Below are positions 47,867 to 59,897 of a stretch of DNA of 64,000 bases, one piece after another. The position numbers were made by a program, and so were the translations under genes. Below the pieces are notes generated by a model. That model saw only the letters and a list, made by a program, of their open reading frames with translations. It made no database searches and had not been told where the DNA came from. Source of the DNA: Rhizaria sp. SCN 62-66 (lineage: Eukaryota; Rhizaria, unplaced); NCBI GenBank assembly GCA_001724265.1, contig MEDY01000038.1, positions 53,442 to 117,441 of the forward strand. The letters run 5' to 3'. The first letter of the stretch is position 1. The number at the start of each line of letters is the position of its first letter.

Positions 47867-49451
47867 ATGGCTTCCGTTCCCCTGCCGGACCATAATACCG
47901 GTGCTGCCCCCACCTCCGTTTCCGCTTCTAATAACGCCGCGGCGGGTGGTGCTTCTTCCAGTCTCGCTGCCGGTTCTAATGCGGGTGCGGCCACAATGAC
48001 GCTCGTCCCGACCAACCCGGCCGCGGCGGCCAGCGCCGAGCAGAGCGCCAAGAAGTCGTCCCGTCAGTCGCTGAGCTACGCCGCCGAGCGCATCGTCGGC
48101 AACGGCTCCTTCGGCGTCGTGTACCAGGCCACGGTGATTGAGACGAACGAAGTGGTCGCCATCAAGAAGGTGCTGCAGGATCGCCGGTACAAGAATCGTG
48201 AGTTTGACATCATGTCAATGCTCAAGCACCCCAACGTCGTCACTCTCAAGCACTCGTTCTACTCGCCCAACGAAAAGGGCGACGTGTTCCTCAACCTGGT
48301 GATGGAGTTCATCCCCGAGACGGTGTATCGCACGCTGCGCACGCACACCAAGGCGCGCCGCATGGTTCCGCTCATCTACACCAAGTGCTACATGTACCAG
48401 ATCTGCCGCTCACTCGCCTACATCCACTCTCTCGGCATCTGCCACCGCGACATCAAGCCCCAGAACCTGCTGCTCAACACGCGCACGCATGAGGTCAAGC
48501 TCTGTGACTTTGGCTCGGCCAAGGTCCTCGTCAAGGACCAGGTATGTCACGTCACACGCTCTCTTAGTCCACTAATTGTCCACCTATATCGCTTTGAATG
48601 AACGTGATACGCAATATCAGCGCAACTTTTTGATTCATTCACGCTTATCTTTTTTCTCTTTCAAAATCACATATCTCACGCGTCTTGTGTCTTCTTTTCT
48701 TTTTTCCATCCGTTACGTCGGTTGCCTCTTTTCACAGGAGAACGTGTCGTACATCTGCTCGCGCTACTACCGCGCGCCGGAGCTGGTGTTCGAGGCCGTG
48801 CACTACACGACGATGATCGACATCTGGTCCCTGGGCTGCGTGCTGGCCGAGCTGCTTCTGGGCCACCCGCTTTTCCCGGGCGAGGCTGGCGAGGGCCAGC
48901 GGTTCGAGATTATGAACACGATGGGCACGCCCACGCGCGAGGAGCTGGCCGCCATGAATAGCCAGTGCCCGCACTCGCGGTTGCCCAACCTGCCCAACCA
49001 GCCCTGGAGCAAGGTCTTCCGTGCGCACTCGTTCCCCGAGGAGGCCATTGACCTCGTCACGTGCCTGCTGCGCTACGACCCCACCAAGCGCCTCACGGCT
49101 TTCGACGCGCTCGCGCACCCGTTCTTCGACGCGCTGCGCGACCCCGAGACATCGATCGTCACCGGCTCGCACAAGCCGCCGCCGAACATCCACAACTGGA
49201 CGGCCGACGAGCTGACGATGATGGCGCAGCGCCGCCTCGCCAACCGTCTCATCCCGCCCTACGTCGCCATGCAGATGTCCGAATCGGCGCTGCGCCGCGC
49301 CGGCTACGACTTCACGGCCCCCGGTGCGATCCCCGTCAGCGCCGCTGGCTCCGTCGCGGCACAGCCCGTGTGCGACAGCAGCAGCGGTGTCGCCGCCGGC
49401 GCGGGCGCTGCGGGCGGCGAGAAGGAGAGCGTTGTCGCTGCGGCCAACTAA
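47867..49451 (+). CDS. GSK3: Glycogen synthase kinase 3 (GSK3) family protein kinase
   Basis: Two exons, 47867-48541 and 48738-49451, with a GTATGT...CAG intron at phase 0, give 462 residues ending in TAA. After about 75 residues of Ala/Ser-rich N-terminus the kinase domain is complete: glycine loop [28 protein letters not shown] (with the Arg/Lys set of the primed-substrate pocket), catalytic [19 protein letters not shown], and the GSK3 activation loop [14 protein letters not shown] with its autophosphorylated Tyr. The C-lobe [20 protein letters not shown] is also GSK3-like. I see no clear equivalent of the inhibitory N-terminal RPRTTS motif, so Akt-type inhibition is not evident. The C-terminal Ala/Gly tail is not conserved in the family. 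Confidence 0.95.
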
Positions 49452-50359
49452 TGAGTCGGTTGCTCCAAGTGAACAATCACAATTTTCTTCCTCAAAGTTG
49501 TCGCACGAATGTCGTTACTTGCGGCTCATACCACCCCCCACCCACTAACTGGCTGACTTGAACTCTCATGCACACATTTCTATATAGTAGCTTGGTCACA
49601 GTACTAGTTGTTAGTACGAAAACAAAGTTACACTGCTGTTGCGAATGCTTACAAGCAAAAGTCACAACGACTCCTAGACGACGCTGAACACACGAGCATG
49701 TATCATTCAGAAGACAACCGTAAACAATCACTGCAACAAAGCAAAGTGTAAGCTTTCATTTTCACAACACGAGCAGCCACAACGAATCGTAGCTAAGATT
49801 CATAACGAAGTTAAGATCGTTGCTATATGCCTTGCTGGTTTGTTGTTGCTTTGCCGCTTCTTTTTGTTTTCTTCACCACCTGGGCAACTTATCGCGCTCG
49901 GCAAGTGATAAGTGCCGCTGAGCTTTGCGTCTGTACACACACACACTACACATACGTCTCACTCGAGTGCTATAGTGACGGCGCACCAGTGAAACTGACG
50001 ACTGGCTGAATGACTGACTTGACTGCCGCTGACTCCGACCCGTCAGCCCTTTTGACAATGGCAACAACAGTGCTCTAGGATTTGAGAACAAGGAACAAGA
50101 AGACTTAATTAGGACGAGAATGAAACTCAAAAACACAACAGTGATCACGATAGTAACAATAATAACAACGTCGTAGTACCTAGCACTACTTTGCATTTTG
50201 TTTTTTTTTGCTCCTTGCCTTTGTGTGTGATGCTTGTTTGCACCTCTCAGTGCGGTGTGTGTCTTTGTGTGCGTTATATTGACTCTGACTGTGACTCTGT
50301 GACAACGTTACTAGTGCTCTTAGGACCCTCTTAGTACTGTAGTATGATAACAACAACAC

Positions 50360-50384
50360 CGCGCGCGCGCGCACACACACACAC
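50360..50384. repeat. Alternating purine-pyrimidine (CG)n(CA)n repeat
   Basis: About six CG units run directly into about six CA units. Such alternating tracts are known to favour Z-DNA. Confidence 0.8.
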
Positions 50385-52303
50385 GCTCACGCGCATGCAC
50401 ACGAAGGCACGCTGAACGGATGCGACGACTGAACGAAGGGTACGCCTGTAAGTCTACGGCAAAGTACTGCTTACATCTCCGCTCTCCTAGTCCGCCTCCG
50501 TCCGTTGTTGCTGGTCCTATCTCTTGCTTGCTTGAAAGCACTTTGATCTTGTTTTAAGCCTCCTGATTTCGGTTTTGTTTTTTGTTTTTACTCTTTATTA
50601 TGTTTGTTTTGCTCTTGTTTCACCTCTGCTTGGCGTCGCCTAGCGTTGGTCTTGTCTAGTTTTCTGCAGGGTTTTTTGTGCATACTTGCCTTGTCTGTAT
50701 ACGCCTCCATCCCTCCTTGATACGCGTTTGTCTGTTTACACTTTTTTTGCTTGGTTTCCTGTTCTGTGTTTGCTTCTGTTCTCTACTTCGCCTCTGGTTC
50801 GTGTTTTTTTCTGCTTTTCGTTTGAGATTAAGTTGGGATGGGGCTGCGAATTTGTTTGTACATGTATGTGACTGTGCCACCAAACATAACTGCGATCATG
50901 TGACTAGCCTGCTGCAGCAATACTTGCTTACACGCACTTGTTATCACTGTTGTTTGTCACAACAGTACTTAACCGGTGCGCATGTGGTACTTGTTGTGTG
51001 TGCGCTTACAACGTCCCTTTATGCTCTGCTTGCCACAGCTATGAGATTGTTTTTATAGCCAGGTTTTTAGTGTAAGTATGTACATTGCAACAGCAACAAA
51101 GTTAAGACAGCGAAAAAAGAAAAGAAAAAATAACAAAAATATTCCCAAATCATGACAAACCTTTTGTCGTTTTATCGCTGTCGTGGTGTTGTTGCGTGTA
51201 CAGAATGTATCTTCATTCCTTTTGTAATCAGTAATAATAACAAGAAAAAAAAGAAAAAAGATGTGTTTTAAAGCAATTTAGTTTTAGTGCCGTTTGTTTG
51301 TTTGTTTCGCTTTCTCTTTGGCTCTACGAAGAAAAAGCTTGTTTTTCGTCATTCTTAGTTTGTGTGTTTTCTTACTGTATGTGTTTCCCCGCTAACTTGC
51401 TCCTGCTCGCATTTGGCTGTGGTTTACTCTCTCACTGTGCTTGTTGTTAATGTTGTGTCGCACTAAAAATTGTGGTTATTTTAAATCAATGATACTATTT
51501 GTATTGTATTGACACCTCTAATCGCCACCATCTGCTTCCCTCTATCACAAACGTAACGCAACCGTGTTACTTGCAAGATCGACGACGACGACAACGACAA
51601 CAACAACACAATGACGACACCCACGACAACGGCGACAAACGAGTTACCGCTCTACAGCTACAGTTCAACATTTAGTCCACAATTACAATTACAACAATTA
51701 CTACTACTACTACGATTTACGCGTTTGTTGCGTAATAAAACAGCACAACACAACAGCACATGGCTGTCGTTCACCGTACCTGTACGGAAAGATATTAGTA
51801 TAGAAAAGATATAGAGAGACCTCTTTTAGTTTCATCAATCATTACAATAATTCACGCTCTTTACTATTCATAGTACGTACTATCTTCCTCTATCTTCCCG
51901 TCGTCATCAATCATCATCATCATCATCCCATTGTAACTAATGTTCCGTACATCCATGTCACAATGCTCTGAATTGTTTCTCGATATTAGACGTTGTTGAC
52001 CTTGCCGTTGTGGCTTTTTTTTACAAGTTTGTTCCGCGCATTGCATTTTTTTTTTGTGTGTGTCAGTCAAAGAATGACCCACACGCACACGCATCTGAAG
52101 CTTCATTCGCTGCGCTGTATTACAGTTGTTTTTGTTCTCAAGCTTACTATAGTAGTCACATTTACAGTCATATTCATCATTACTGTCATTGTCGCAGTAA
52201 TTACCTCAATCACCCATCATCACTGTCACTGCTTCTGCCTTAAGTGTACATTAAGATCACTGTTACGTCGGTATGTCCTACTTTGCGTTACCTTCGCCTA
52301 AAC

Positions 52304-52321
52304 TTCTCTCTCTCTCTCTCT
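52304..52321 (+). repeat. (TC)n microsatellite
   Basis: About eight uninterrupted CT/TC units inside the T-rich region. Confidence 0.8.
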
Positions 52322-53224
52322 GGTTTTTTGATCATCATGCTGCGTTTCTGTGCTTAAACCGTCTTCTTTTCTGTACTTTGTGTGCTCTCGTCTCTTTTTG
52401 TGTTTGTTTCCCTCTCTTTTAGTTTCTTCTTTCTCTTTTCGACAATTCTTCATGTGTTTGTTGTTTGCTTTGTCGTTGCTTTTTTGTATACTCCCACGTT
52501 CAGCGCATTACTGCTGATCATTAACAACAAACAAGAACACACAGTATCACACCTGATCCTCGCTAACATGCTGTCTCCTTCCACCTCTTCTCATCAATGA
52601 CGACACAACACGCACGATCTCGCACATATTGTATCTAACACCCAACACTTGTTGCTTTCCTTGTTGTTGCTCTCACTGATTCTGTGAATGTGTCTCAATG
52701 CTCCAAGAGTGTGTGTCACTGTTGTTTCGTACATGTCTATGCGCCTCCTCATTCTTTTATGCACACTTTACTCGAATTATAATACATTGTGATAACAATA
52801 ACAAAATTTGAACTCGCATCAATTGTGTCCGAAAATGGACCTGTTGTTCCTTTGTGAATGCTAAAGGATTCTTTTATTTGTTATGATCAATTCTCGTTGA
52901 ATATGTGAAATTTTCGACACAGAGACAAACCACTTGAAAGAAAACGCACAGTGAACTACATATCGAGCGGAAGAAAAAGGTAAGAAGATATTGATGTGTG
53001 ACAGCGTGTGACTATGGGAAATGCTCACAGTCGTATCACAGGAGATCACATGAACACAAGAAGAAATAAAGAATGAAATGATCAGGATAGATAATCAATG
53101 ATAAAGGAACAACAAAACGGGTGAAATATGCGCAAGTGCGCATGACACAACAAATCATGCAAACAACACCAAGTGATAGTGAGCACAAAAATGCCATCGC
53201 TCATGTTTGCTACACCTCGCTTCA

Positions 53225-56200
53225 TTACATCGCTTGCTGCATGAGTGAATAAACCATCTTGAGCGCATCGCTCTCGCCCTTGTCGAGCCCGTCCTCGCCC
53301 ACAAAGGAGTCCGCGCCGAGCCCGCCACTCACGCCCGCGAAGCTGAAGGTGCCCACGGTCATGTTAGAGTGCGAGCCCGGCCCGCATTGCTGCGTGTTGC
53401 CGAAGCCGTGAGGCCCGAGCCCGGTGACGGGGCCGACGTCGCTACTGCGCAGCGTGGCCGTCAGCGCGGCGTACTCCTGCGACACGCGCTGCGTTTCGGT
53501 CGCCGCGGCGACACAGAGGCGCGCCGTGCGCAGGTGCGCGGCCGCACCCGAGTCGGAGCCAGAGGCTGAGCCGATGCCGCGGCTCTTGCGCGCCGCCGCC
53601 AGCGCCTGCTTCATCGTCGCGACCCCGGGGGCGTTGCCCGCCGTGGCGCGCGCGTTGAGCGTGTTCATGCTGTTGGCGTGACTGCTGCTCAGAGACACGG
53701 CGCCGGACTGAGACAACACTCCGCCGCGGCCGCTTGCGCCGAGAGCGACGCCCGCAGCGCCGGCGCCCCCCGTGATGGGGAAGCGGCCCAGCGCGATGTC
53801 GCGCTCGCGCTCGCGGCGCAGCGTCTCCTGCCGCTCCCGCAGCCGCGCCACCTGGCGCGCGCGCTCGCCGCGCAGCAGCGCCACGCGGAGCTTCAGCGCG
53901 CGCGCGAGCCGGTCCCGCGCAATGAGCTTGACCGCGAGCGCCTCGCCGCAGTGGCGGCACGCGGCGGCCGAGGCGGAGCTCACGCCGGAGCCCTTGGTCG
54001 ACCCCGCACCACCTCCGCCGCCGCCGACGCCGCCAATGGCTCTCGCGCTGGCGCCGAAGACGCGCGCGGTCGCGACGGCGCTGCTGGAGGTCGTGCTCGC
54101 GAAGGCAGACTGCGCCGAAGGGCTGTTCACGCTCTTCGGCGTCGCGCCTGCGCTCGCGCTCGCGGGAGAGCCGTTGGCGGTGTTGCTGGGGAGCGGAAAC
54201 GTGACCTGTTGTACGTCGTCGTCGTACAAGCTGTCCTTGTTCGCGTCGAAGGAACAGCCGCCTCCGCTGCCGGCGTGGCAGAAGAGCGCGTAGCACGCGA
54301 GCTGGTGCAGCGCGACCTCGTCCAGCGCCTCAGCAGCGCCCACGTCGCTCTCGCCCGCGCCGCCGCCGTCGCCGGCGGCGATGCGGGCACGCACGGCGGC
54401 GGCGGTGGCGGAGGCGGCGGCGGGCGTGGCGACGAGCTCGGGGAAGCGCGAGCGCAGCGCGCTGTAGTACGACAACGGGAATGAGAACGCCACCGCTGGC
54501 TGGACGGCGATCTTGCGGGCAGAGGCGTCGTCCGCAGAGCTCTGGCTCGCGGCGAACGAGAACGGGAAAGCGTCAACAGTGTTGCCGCTGTGGCTGCTGT
54601 TCTGAGCGGTGTCGATGGGGTAATTGTGGTTGTACGCAGCGGAGTTCGTCTCGAGAGACAGTGGGTGCGTGAACGTGCCGTAAATTCCGTTGCTATAACC
54701 GCTTACCCCGGCTCCGGCAGCGCTGCTGCTCGACACGCTCAGTGCAGCCAGCGCGGCGACCGCGTCGCTGCTGCCGCCGTTGCAGCCTGTCGCGCCGTCG
54801 TAGCCGCTCTTGGGGAGGCTCGTCAGCACTGCGCTGCGCGACAGCAACTGTGCGAGCGCCTGCGACTGTGTCAGTGCCTGCGAGTTGGCGAGCCCCGCGC
54901 GGCTGCGGCCGCGGCTCTGCCCGCTGCTGCGCAGGTTCGACCGCAACAGTAGCTGCGACTGCCCAAGTGGCGAGCCCTCGCCCGCGCCCGCGCCCACGCC
55001 CGCGCCCGCGCCGTCGCACACGTCAGCGCTGAACGTGATGGTGCCGGTGCTCGCGGTGCCGCTCTTGCCCTTGCCGTAGCTGCTGGTGTTCGCGCTGGCG
55101 GGCGCAGCGGTGAGTGCAGCGGGAGACACGGGCTCGACGGTGAGCGCGCGCTGCACGCGCCGCATGTCGGCCACAAGCGCGTTGAAGGCATCGCCGAGCG
55201 TGATCTGCCCATGCACCCGCGTGCCCGCAGCGCCCCCGCGCGCGCCATGCGTGCCATGCGCGCTGGGGGTGGAGGCGAAGAGCAGGCGCGCGACGGCCGT
55301 GGCCGCGGCGGGGCCGACCTCGCTGGCGAGCGCGCGCGTGAGGTACGTGCGCGAGAGCGGCAGCGCCAGCACGCGCGCCGTGAGCTGTGACAGCGACTGC
55401 GCGGCGGGCTGCGGCGGCGCCAGGCGCGTCGAGTAGCCGCCGCCGCCGCTCGCGCGCACGGTCACGGCCAAGCTCGCGCTTCTGCTGCCGATGTTCAGAG
55501 ACTCCGCAGTGGAATCGACGCTAGCGTTGTTGTCCTCGTCGTCGTAGTAGCCGTGGTTGTTGTTGTCAACGGGGTTGGTCTTGGTGGCGTAGACGGAGGA
55601 CTGGGTGAGAACGCCAAGCAGCGCGAGCGTGCGGAGCGCAACAAACACGCGCGCGTGCAGCACAGACACCACAAAGTGGCCGAAGAGCACCATCAAACCG
55701 CTGTTAGGCCCGCTAGCGCCCGCGCCCGCGCTCGCGATGGAGATGAGCGCCTTGGTGAGCGCGGCGAACTTGAGGTAGGCCGCCACGAGCGCCGTGGCCG
55801 CGCTGGCCCCGACGCCCGCGCTCGTGCTGCCGGTGCTGGTGCTGGCGCTGTTGCTGCCGGCGCCACCGGCGGTGGTCGACGAGAGGAGCTTGCGGAGGTG
55901 CGGCGGCGACAGCAGCGCGTCCCAGCAGCAGCACTGCGGCGCCGGCGAGGCCGCGGTGGTCACGCCCGCGCTCAGCACGCCATGCGCAGAGGCCGCCGCC
56001 GCCGTCGCAGCGGCTGCGGCGGCCGCGGTGGAGCCAGTGCCAGCGCCGCCACTGCCCGCGCTAGCGAGAGCGTTGTTACTGCCGCCGCTGCCCGCGCCGA
56101 GACCGCTCACGCCACCGATGTTGCTGTTGTTGTTGGTGTGGCCATGGCGGAGGGCGCCGCCGGTGTGGGCGAGCGCGAGCACGGGCGTAGTGGGCGGGCG

Positions 56201-58835
56201 GTAGTACTGCTGCGCGGCCGAATAGAGCGCCTCGGCGCAGGCAACGGCGCGCGGGTCGCTGTCGTCGACGCTGTAGAAGTCGCCCTCGAGCGCGCCCGTG
56301 AGGCGCACGCCGTAGGACGGCGCGGCGGCGACCGCGGCGGCGGCCTCGGCCACAGCCAGCGGCACCGCGGTGGCAAAGGGCAGCCGCGTCAAGTGCGCCA
56401 GCGCGGGCGTCAACGTGGGCGACGCCAGCGTCACCAGACCGGCGCTGCTGCTGCTGCTGCTACTGCTGTTGCTGTTGCTGCTGTTGGCGGTGACGACGGT
56501 GGTGCCGATCGTGGCGCAGCCACGCACGGGGTAACTCAAGCCGCTGGGGGTCGTCGCCGTGTCAGAGCAAGCGCCAGCGCCAGCGGACGTTGTGTAGGCC
56601 AAGGCCGAGGAGTGCAGGTGGGGGAAGGGAAAAGCAGTGGCAGCCAGGGGGGCGACGCGCGAGGCGGCGGGGCGCCAGGCACGCGTGCCGCTCACGGTCA
56701 CCTGCGACGTCGACGCAGAAGAAGAAGAAGAAGAAGAAGAAGAAGACAGCGAGGAGTCATCGTCGGAGCTGAGACTGCCAGTGCCGTCCTTGGCGAGCGT
56801 CGCGTTGGCCTTGCCGGAGGGCGAGTGGGGCGCGAGTGCGTTGTTGAACCGCTTGCCGGTGACCTGCGCGACAATGAGCGCCGAGAGCGCCACCGCGGTG
56901 CGTGGCTGCGCGAGCAGTGCGGAGACCAGGTCGCCGGGCGCGAGCGGCGCCGAGAGGCTTGCGCTCGAGACGCCCGAGGCCGCCAGCGGGCTCAGGCCGG
57001 CGGCCGTGACGGGGGGCTGGTTCGTGCTGGGGACGCCGAACGTGGAGGCGCTCACGGGGCTGCTGGCGCTGGCGCTGGCGCTGGCGTTGGGCAGGTAGGG
57101 CTCGGCGACCGGGACGAGCGTGGCGAGACCAGAATAGGCGCTGTGGACACCGGCAGCCTTTGTCTTCGCAGTCTTCGCGTTCGTGCTGCTGCTCGTGCTG
57201 TTTGGGGAAAGGATGTTGGCGATGGCAGCAACTGTGGCGACACCTAACGGAGACGCCGATGACAGCGACGACAAATCATCACTCGAACTCGAGCTAGAGC
57301 TAGAGCTAGAGCTGGGATTGCTTAAGAGAGAGCTCGTGACTGGGATGAAAGGGTGCGGCGACAGCAGCAGCTCCGTCATATCCCCCGCACTGGCGCTCGC
57401 ACTCGCGCTGCCGTTGGTGCTGGCGCTAGCGTTGTCGTCGTTGTCGGCGGTGATCGCGTGAGTATGTGTGGTGGCGAGCTGGAGCTGCTCCAGCGTGGGC
57501 GCGGCAATCGCCCCGGCCTTGGAGTGGAGGTACTTGAGGAGGGCCGCTTTTTGCTGGCCGGTGAGGCCGTCAAGCACGGGCAGACCGCCCTCCCAGCCGC
57601 GACTAAGCCCCTTAGACTGCCGGATAAGCGCTCCATTAGATCCATCAGCAGCGTCACTCTGGTGATGCTGCTGATCCAAATCATCACTACTCATACTATC
57701 AGAGGGAGAATGGGGAGAGACGCATGTGTTGCCGCCCCATCCGCGCTGCGCGCGCGTGTCGAGGCGCGCCCGGGCGTTCGCGCGCGCGGTAGTCTTGCCG
57801 GTGTCGACACCGTTGGCCACGGCGCGCGCGGCGGCGACCGAGAGGCAGGCGTCGTCCGAGGGCGCCAGATGGCACGCCGCGGCCGCCGCCGAGGTGGGCG
57901 CGAAGCCCGCGGTCACGCCGAGCGTCGGGGCGGGCGCCGAGGGGGGCGCCACGGGCAGACAGGCGCCGGAGCAGCCGCCGCCGCCGCCTGCCCCGCCAGT
58001 CGCGCACAGGCTGTTGTTGGTGCTATCGCCATGATTGGCTGCGGAGGCGGCGGTGGTGGCAGAGTTGGGGTTGATAGTGCGCGCGTGCTGGTAGAGGTCA
58101 CCGTCAATGGGGCAGCCCTGCTGCGCGAGGAACTCGACGGCCTGCGGGTAGAAGGGCGTGAGCAGCCCGATGGCTTCGTGGTCCTCCAGCTCCAGCGCGC
58201 GCCGCAGCGCCGCGGCCGTGGTGGGCCGCACGGCGTACTCGGACAGGAAACGCAGCAACAGCGGCATGTTGCCCGTCTCGGTCAGCGCGAGCAAGCACGA
58301 GTCGGCGGCGGCGGCGCGGGAGAGCGCGAGGGAATGCGAGTCGGCAGCACGCGGAGCGAAAGGCCGGTGCGCCATAAGGAGCGCGACAGTCGAGTCGAGC
58401 CCCATCCAGATCGCGGTCAGCACAGCGCACTAGACGCCGCGGTAGTACGGCACCACGGGGTCCGCGCCCGCCTCGAGCAGCGCCGAGACGGTCGCGTCGG
58501 CGGTGGGCAGGCGCGAGCGGACGGCCAGCGTCAGCGCCGTCTGCTTGTGCACGGGGGAGACGAGGTTGGGGTCGGCGCCGTGCTCCAGCAGCAGGCGCAC
58601 GATCGAGCGACGGCCGTTAACGGCAGCAACCATGAGCGGGGACAGGTGCGTGTAGCAGTGGAGCACGTTGAGGCGCGCGCGGTTGTCGCAGAGCATCGTC
58701 GTCGCCGTGCCCAGGTAGCCCTCCTCGCACGCGTAGAAGAGGCGCTCCGTCGCGGGCGGCATGTGCGGGGCGGAGAGTGCGGACTGGGACAGCATGTGCG
58801 AGGCCGTGACCACGGTGTTCGTGCCAGCGGTCGAT

Positions 58836-58868
<33 letters not shown>

Positions 58869-59191
58869 GCAGCGGCAGCGGCAGCGGTGGCAGAACCAGA
58901 GCCGGAGCCGGAGCCAACAGTCACAATTTTGCCAGGGATGGTGCTGTTGTTGTTGTTGTGCACGGACGATGACTGGGAGGAAGGCGCTTCAACCACCATC
59001 TCGGGCTCAACGCCGGTGTTAGTCCAGGCGGGCAGCGCGGGGAAGCGACGCGCGCGGCGGTAGTCGCAGTAGCCGTGGTGGCTGACCTGGTACTGGGTGA
59101 AGCTCGAGGTCGAGCTGGCGACGCTCGAGTACGCCTCCGTCGTGCTCTTCAGCAGCGGCGGCGCGCCGACGAGCGCGGGGGGCGACTGCAT
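53225..59191 (-). CDS. Large ankyrin-repeat protein with long Ala/Ser low-complexity regions, read through an in-frame TAG
   Basis: A single frame of 1,989 codons from ATG 59191 to TAA 53225, if the in-frame TAG at 58430-58432 (codon 254) is read as an amino acid. Residues about 140-330 form ankyrin-like repeats: TERLFYACEEGYLGTATTM, LSPLMVAAVNGRRSIVRLLL with EHGADPN, then TALTLAVRSR with LLEAGADP. The TAG falls inside the next repeat, which continues CAVLTAIWMGLDSTVALLM. The remaining 1,600 residues are mostly Ala/Ser/Gly/Thr runs, with conserved-looking helical islands. Near residue 1,740 there is a CRHCGEAL (CxxC) motif followed by a basic helix rich in Arg/Glu (RLRERQETLRRERERD). The specific function is unknown; ankyrin repeats imply protein binding. 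It heads a cluster of three ankyrin genes on this strand. Confidence 0.65.
58430..58432 (-). other. In-frame TAG within an ankyrin repeat (candidate sense codon)
   Basis: The minus-strand reading is GGC GTC TAG TGC GCT. Aligned to the previous repeat (HKQTALTLAVRS), the TAG takes the place of Gln just before the TALTLA-like segment CAVLTAI. The repeat pattern therefore crosses the TAG unbroken, which is strong evidence that translation does too. The only GT...AG span nearby that would remove it is about 24 nt, far shorter than any intron here. Confidence 0.72.
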
Positions 59192-59732
59192 GAACTAAAG
59201 GTGTGACGGGGAAAGCGCAAAAAGGGCACAGGAAAAGCGTGGAAAGAGCGCAGGAGGCGAGTGCGGTAGCGAGAGACTGTACAGGACTGGGAGAACTTGA
59301 CTGTGGGAGAGCCTGTGCGAGTGTAGAAAAGTAATACAGGACAAAATATAAAACGTGCAAAGATTATACATTGAGATTATCCATTTGATCAAACCTTATA
59401 TCGAAATGACGAAGTCTTCCTGTTGATTCAAAGGGGTTTCATAACAGTCGTTTCTTCTCTGCGGTGACTGGTGAGCAACTGCCAATTTTTTTTGCTTGGC
59501 CCTTAAGCTCAGATGTCACCACAACTTTCGACTGAATGAAGTTCCGCTAAACAGAACTGTCATGCGATCTACCAAACTGCTACTACTGTTTAGAATATAT
59601 TTCTTACTATGTTCACTGAGTAAACGCAAGTAAATGTTACGGCCAACTGCAGTGGAAAGGTGCGCAAAAGCTGTAGTTAAATTTTTATTTCAGCGAGGGG
59701 GGACACGGTGCAATTGCAACTCAGCGTTGCGT

Positions 59733-59775
<43 letters not shown>

Positions 59776-59897
59776 ATCAATGGCCTTATATTAATATCAC
59801 ATCCCCACGTAAACTACAGTAGTATAGGTAACTGCGTATTCGACAAACATAAACAAATTTGTTCTTGCAAAAAAGGTACAATTAGCATTTCGCAACG
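59192..59897. other. Intergenic region between ankyrin genes
   Basis: It contains the 5' flank of the large ankyrin gene, a 20-unit CA microsatellite (59734-59773) and a TTTATT (59684-59689) that could be the minus-strand poly(A) signal of the next ankyrin gene. No gene is seen. Confidence 0.5.
59734..59773. repeat. (CA)20 microsatellite
   Basis: Twenty uninterrupted CA units, the longest perfect dinucleotide repeat in the window. Confidence 0.95.

Larger units (their letters stand above)
49452..53224. other. Long T-rich non-coding region after GSK3
   Basis: About 3.8 kb without a supported gene, T-rich on the + strand, with several simple repeats (CG/CA run near 50360, TC run near 52304, ACT run near 51690). 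Short frames give Cys/Phe/Leu-rich peptides of no known family. TTTATT at 52873-52878 (AATAAA on the minus strand) could be the poly(A) signal of the ankyrin gene that ends at 53225. Confidence 0.5.

Noticed and set aside
50678-51058. A 126-codon frame in the T-rich region after GSK3
   Set aside because: Cys/Phe/Leu-rich product of T-rich DNA, codon composition unlike all real genes here, and no similarity to a known family.
55553-57247. A 564-codon + strand frame antisense to the large ankyrin gene
   Set aside because: Arg/Gly/Ala-rich mirror of a low-complexity coding strand; no motif.
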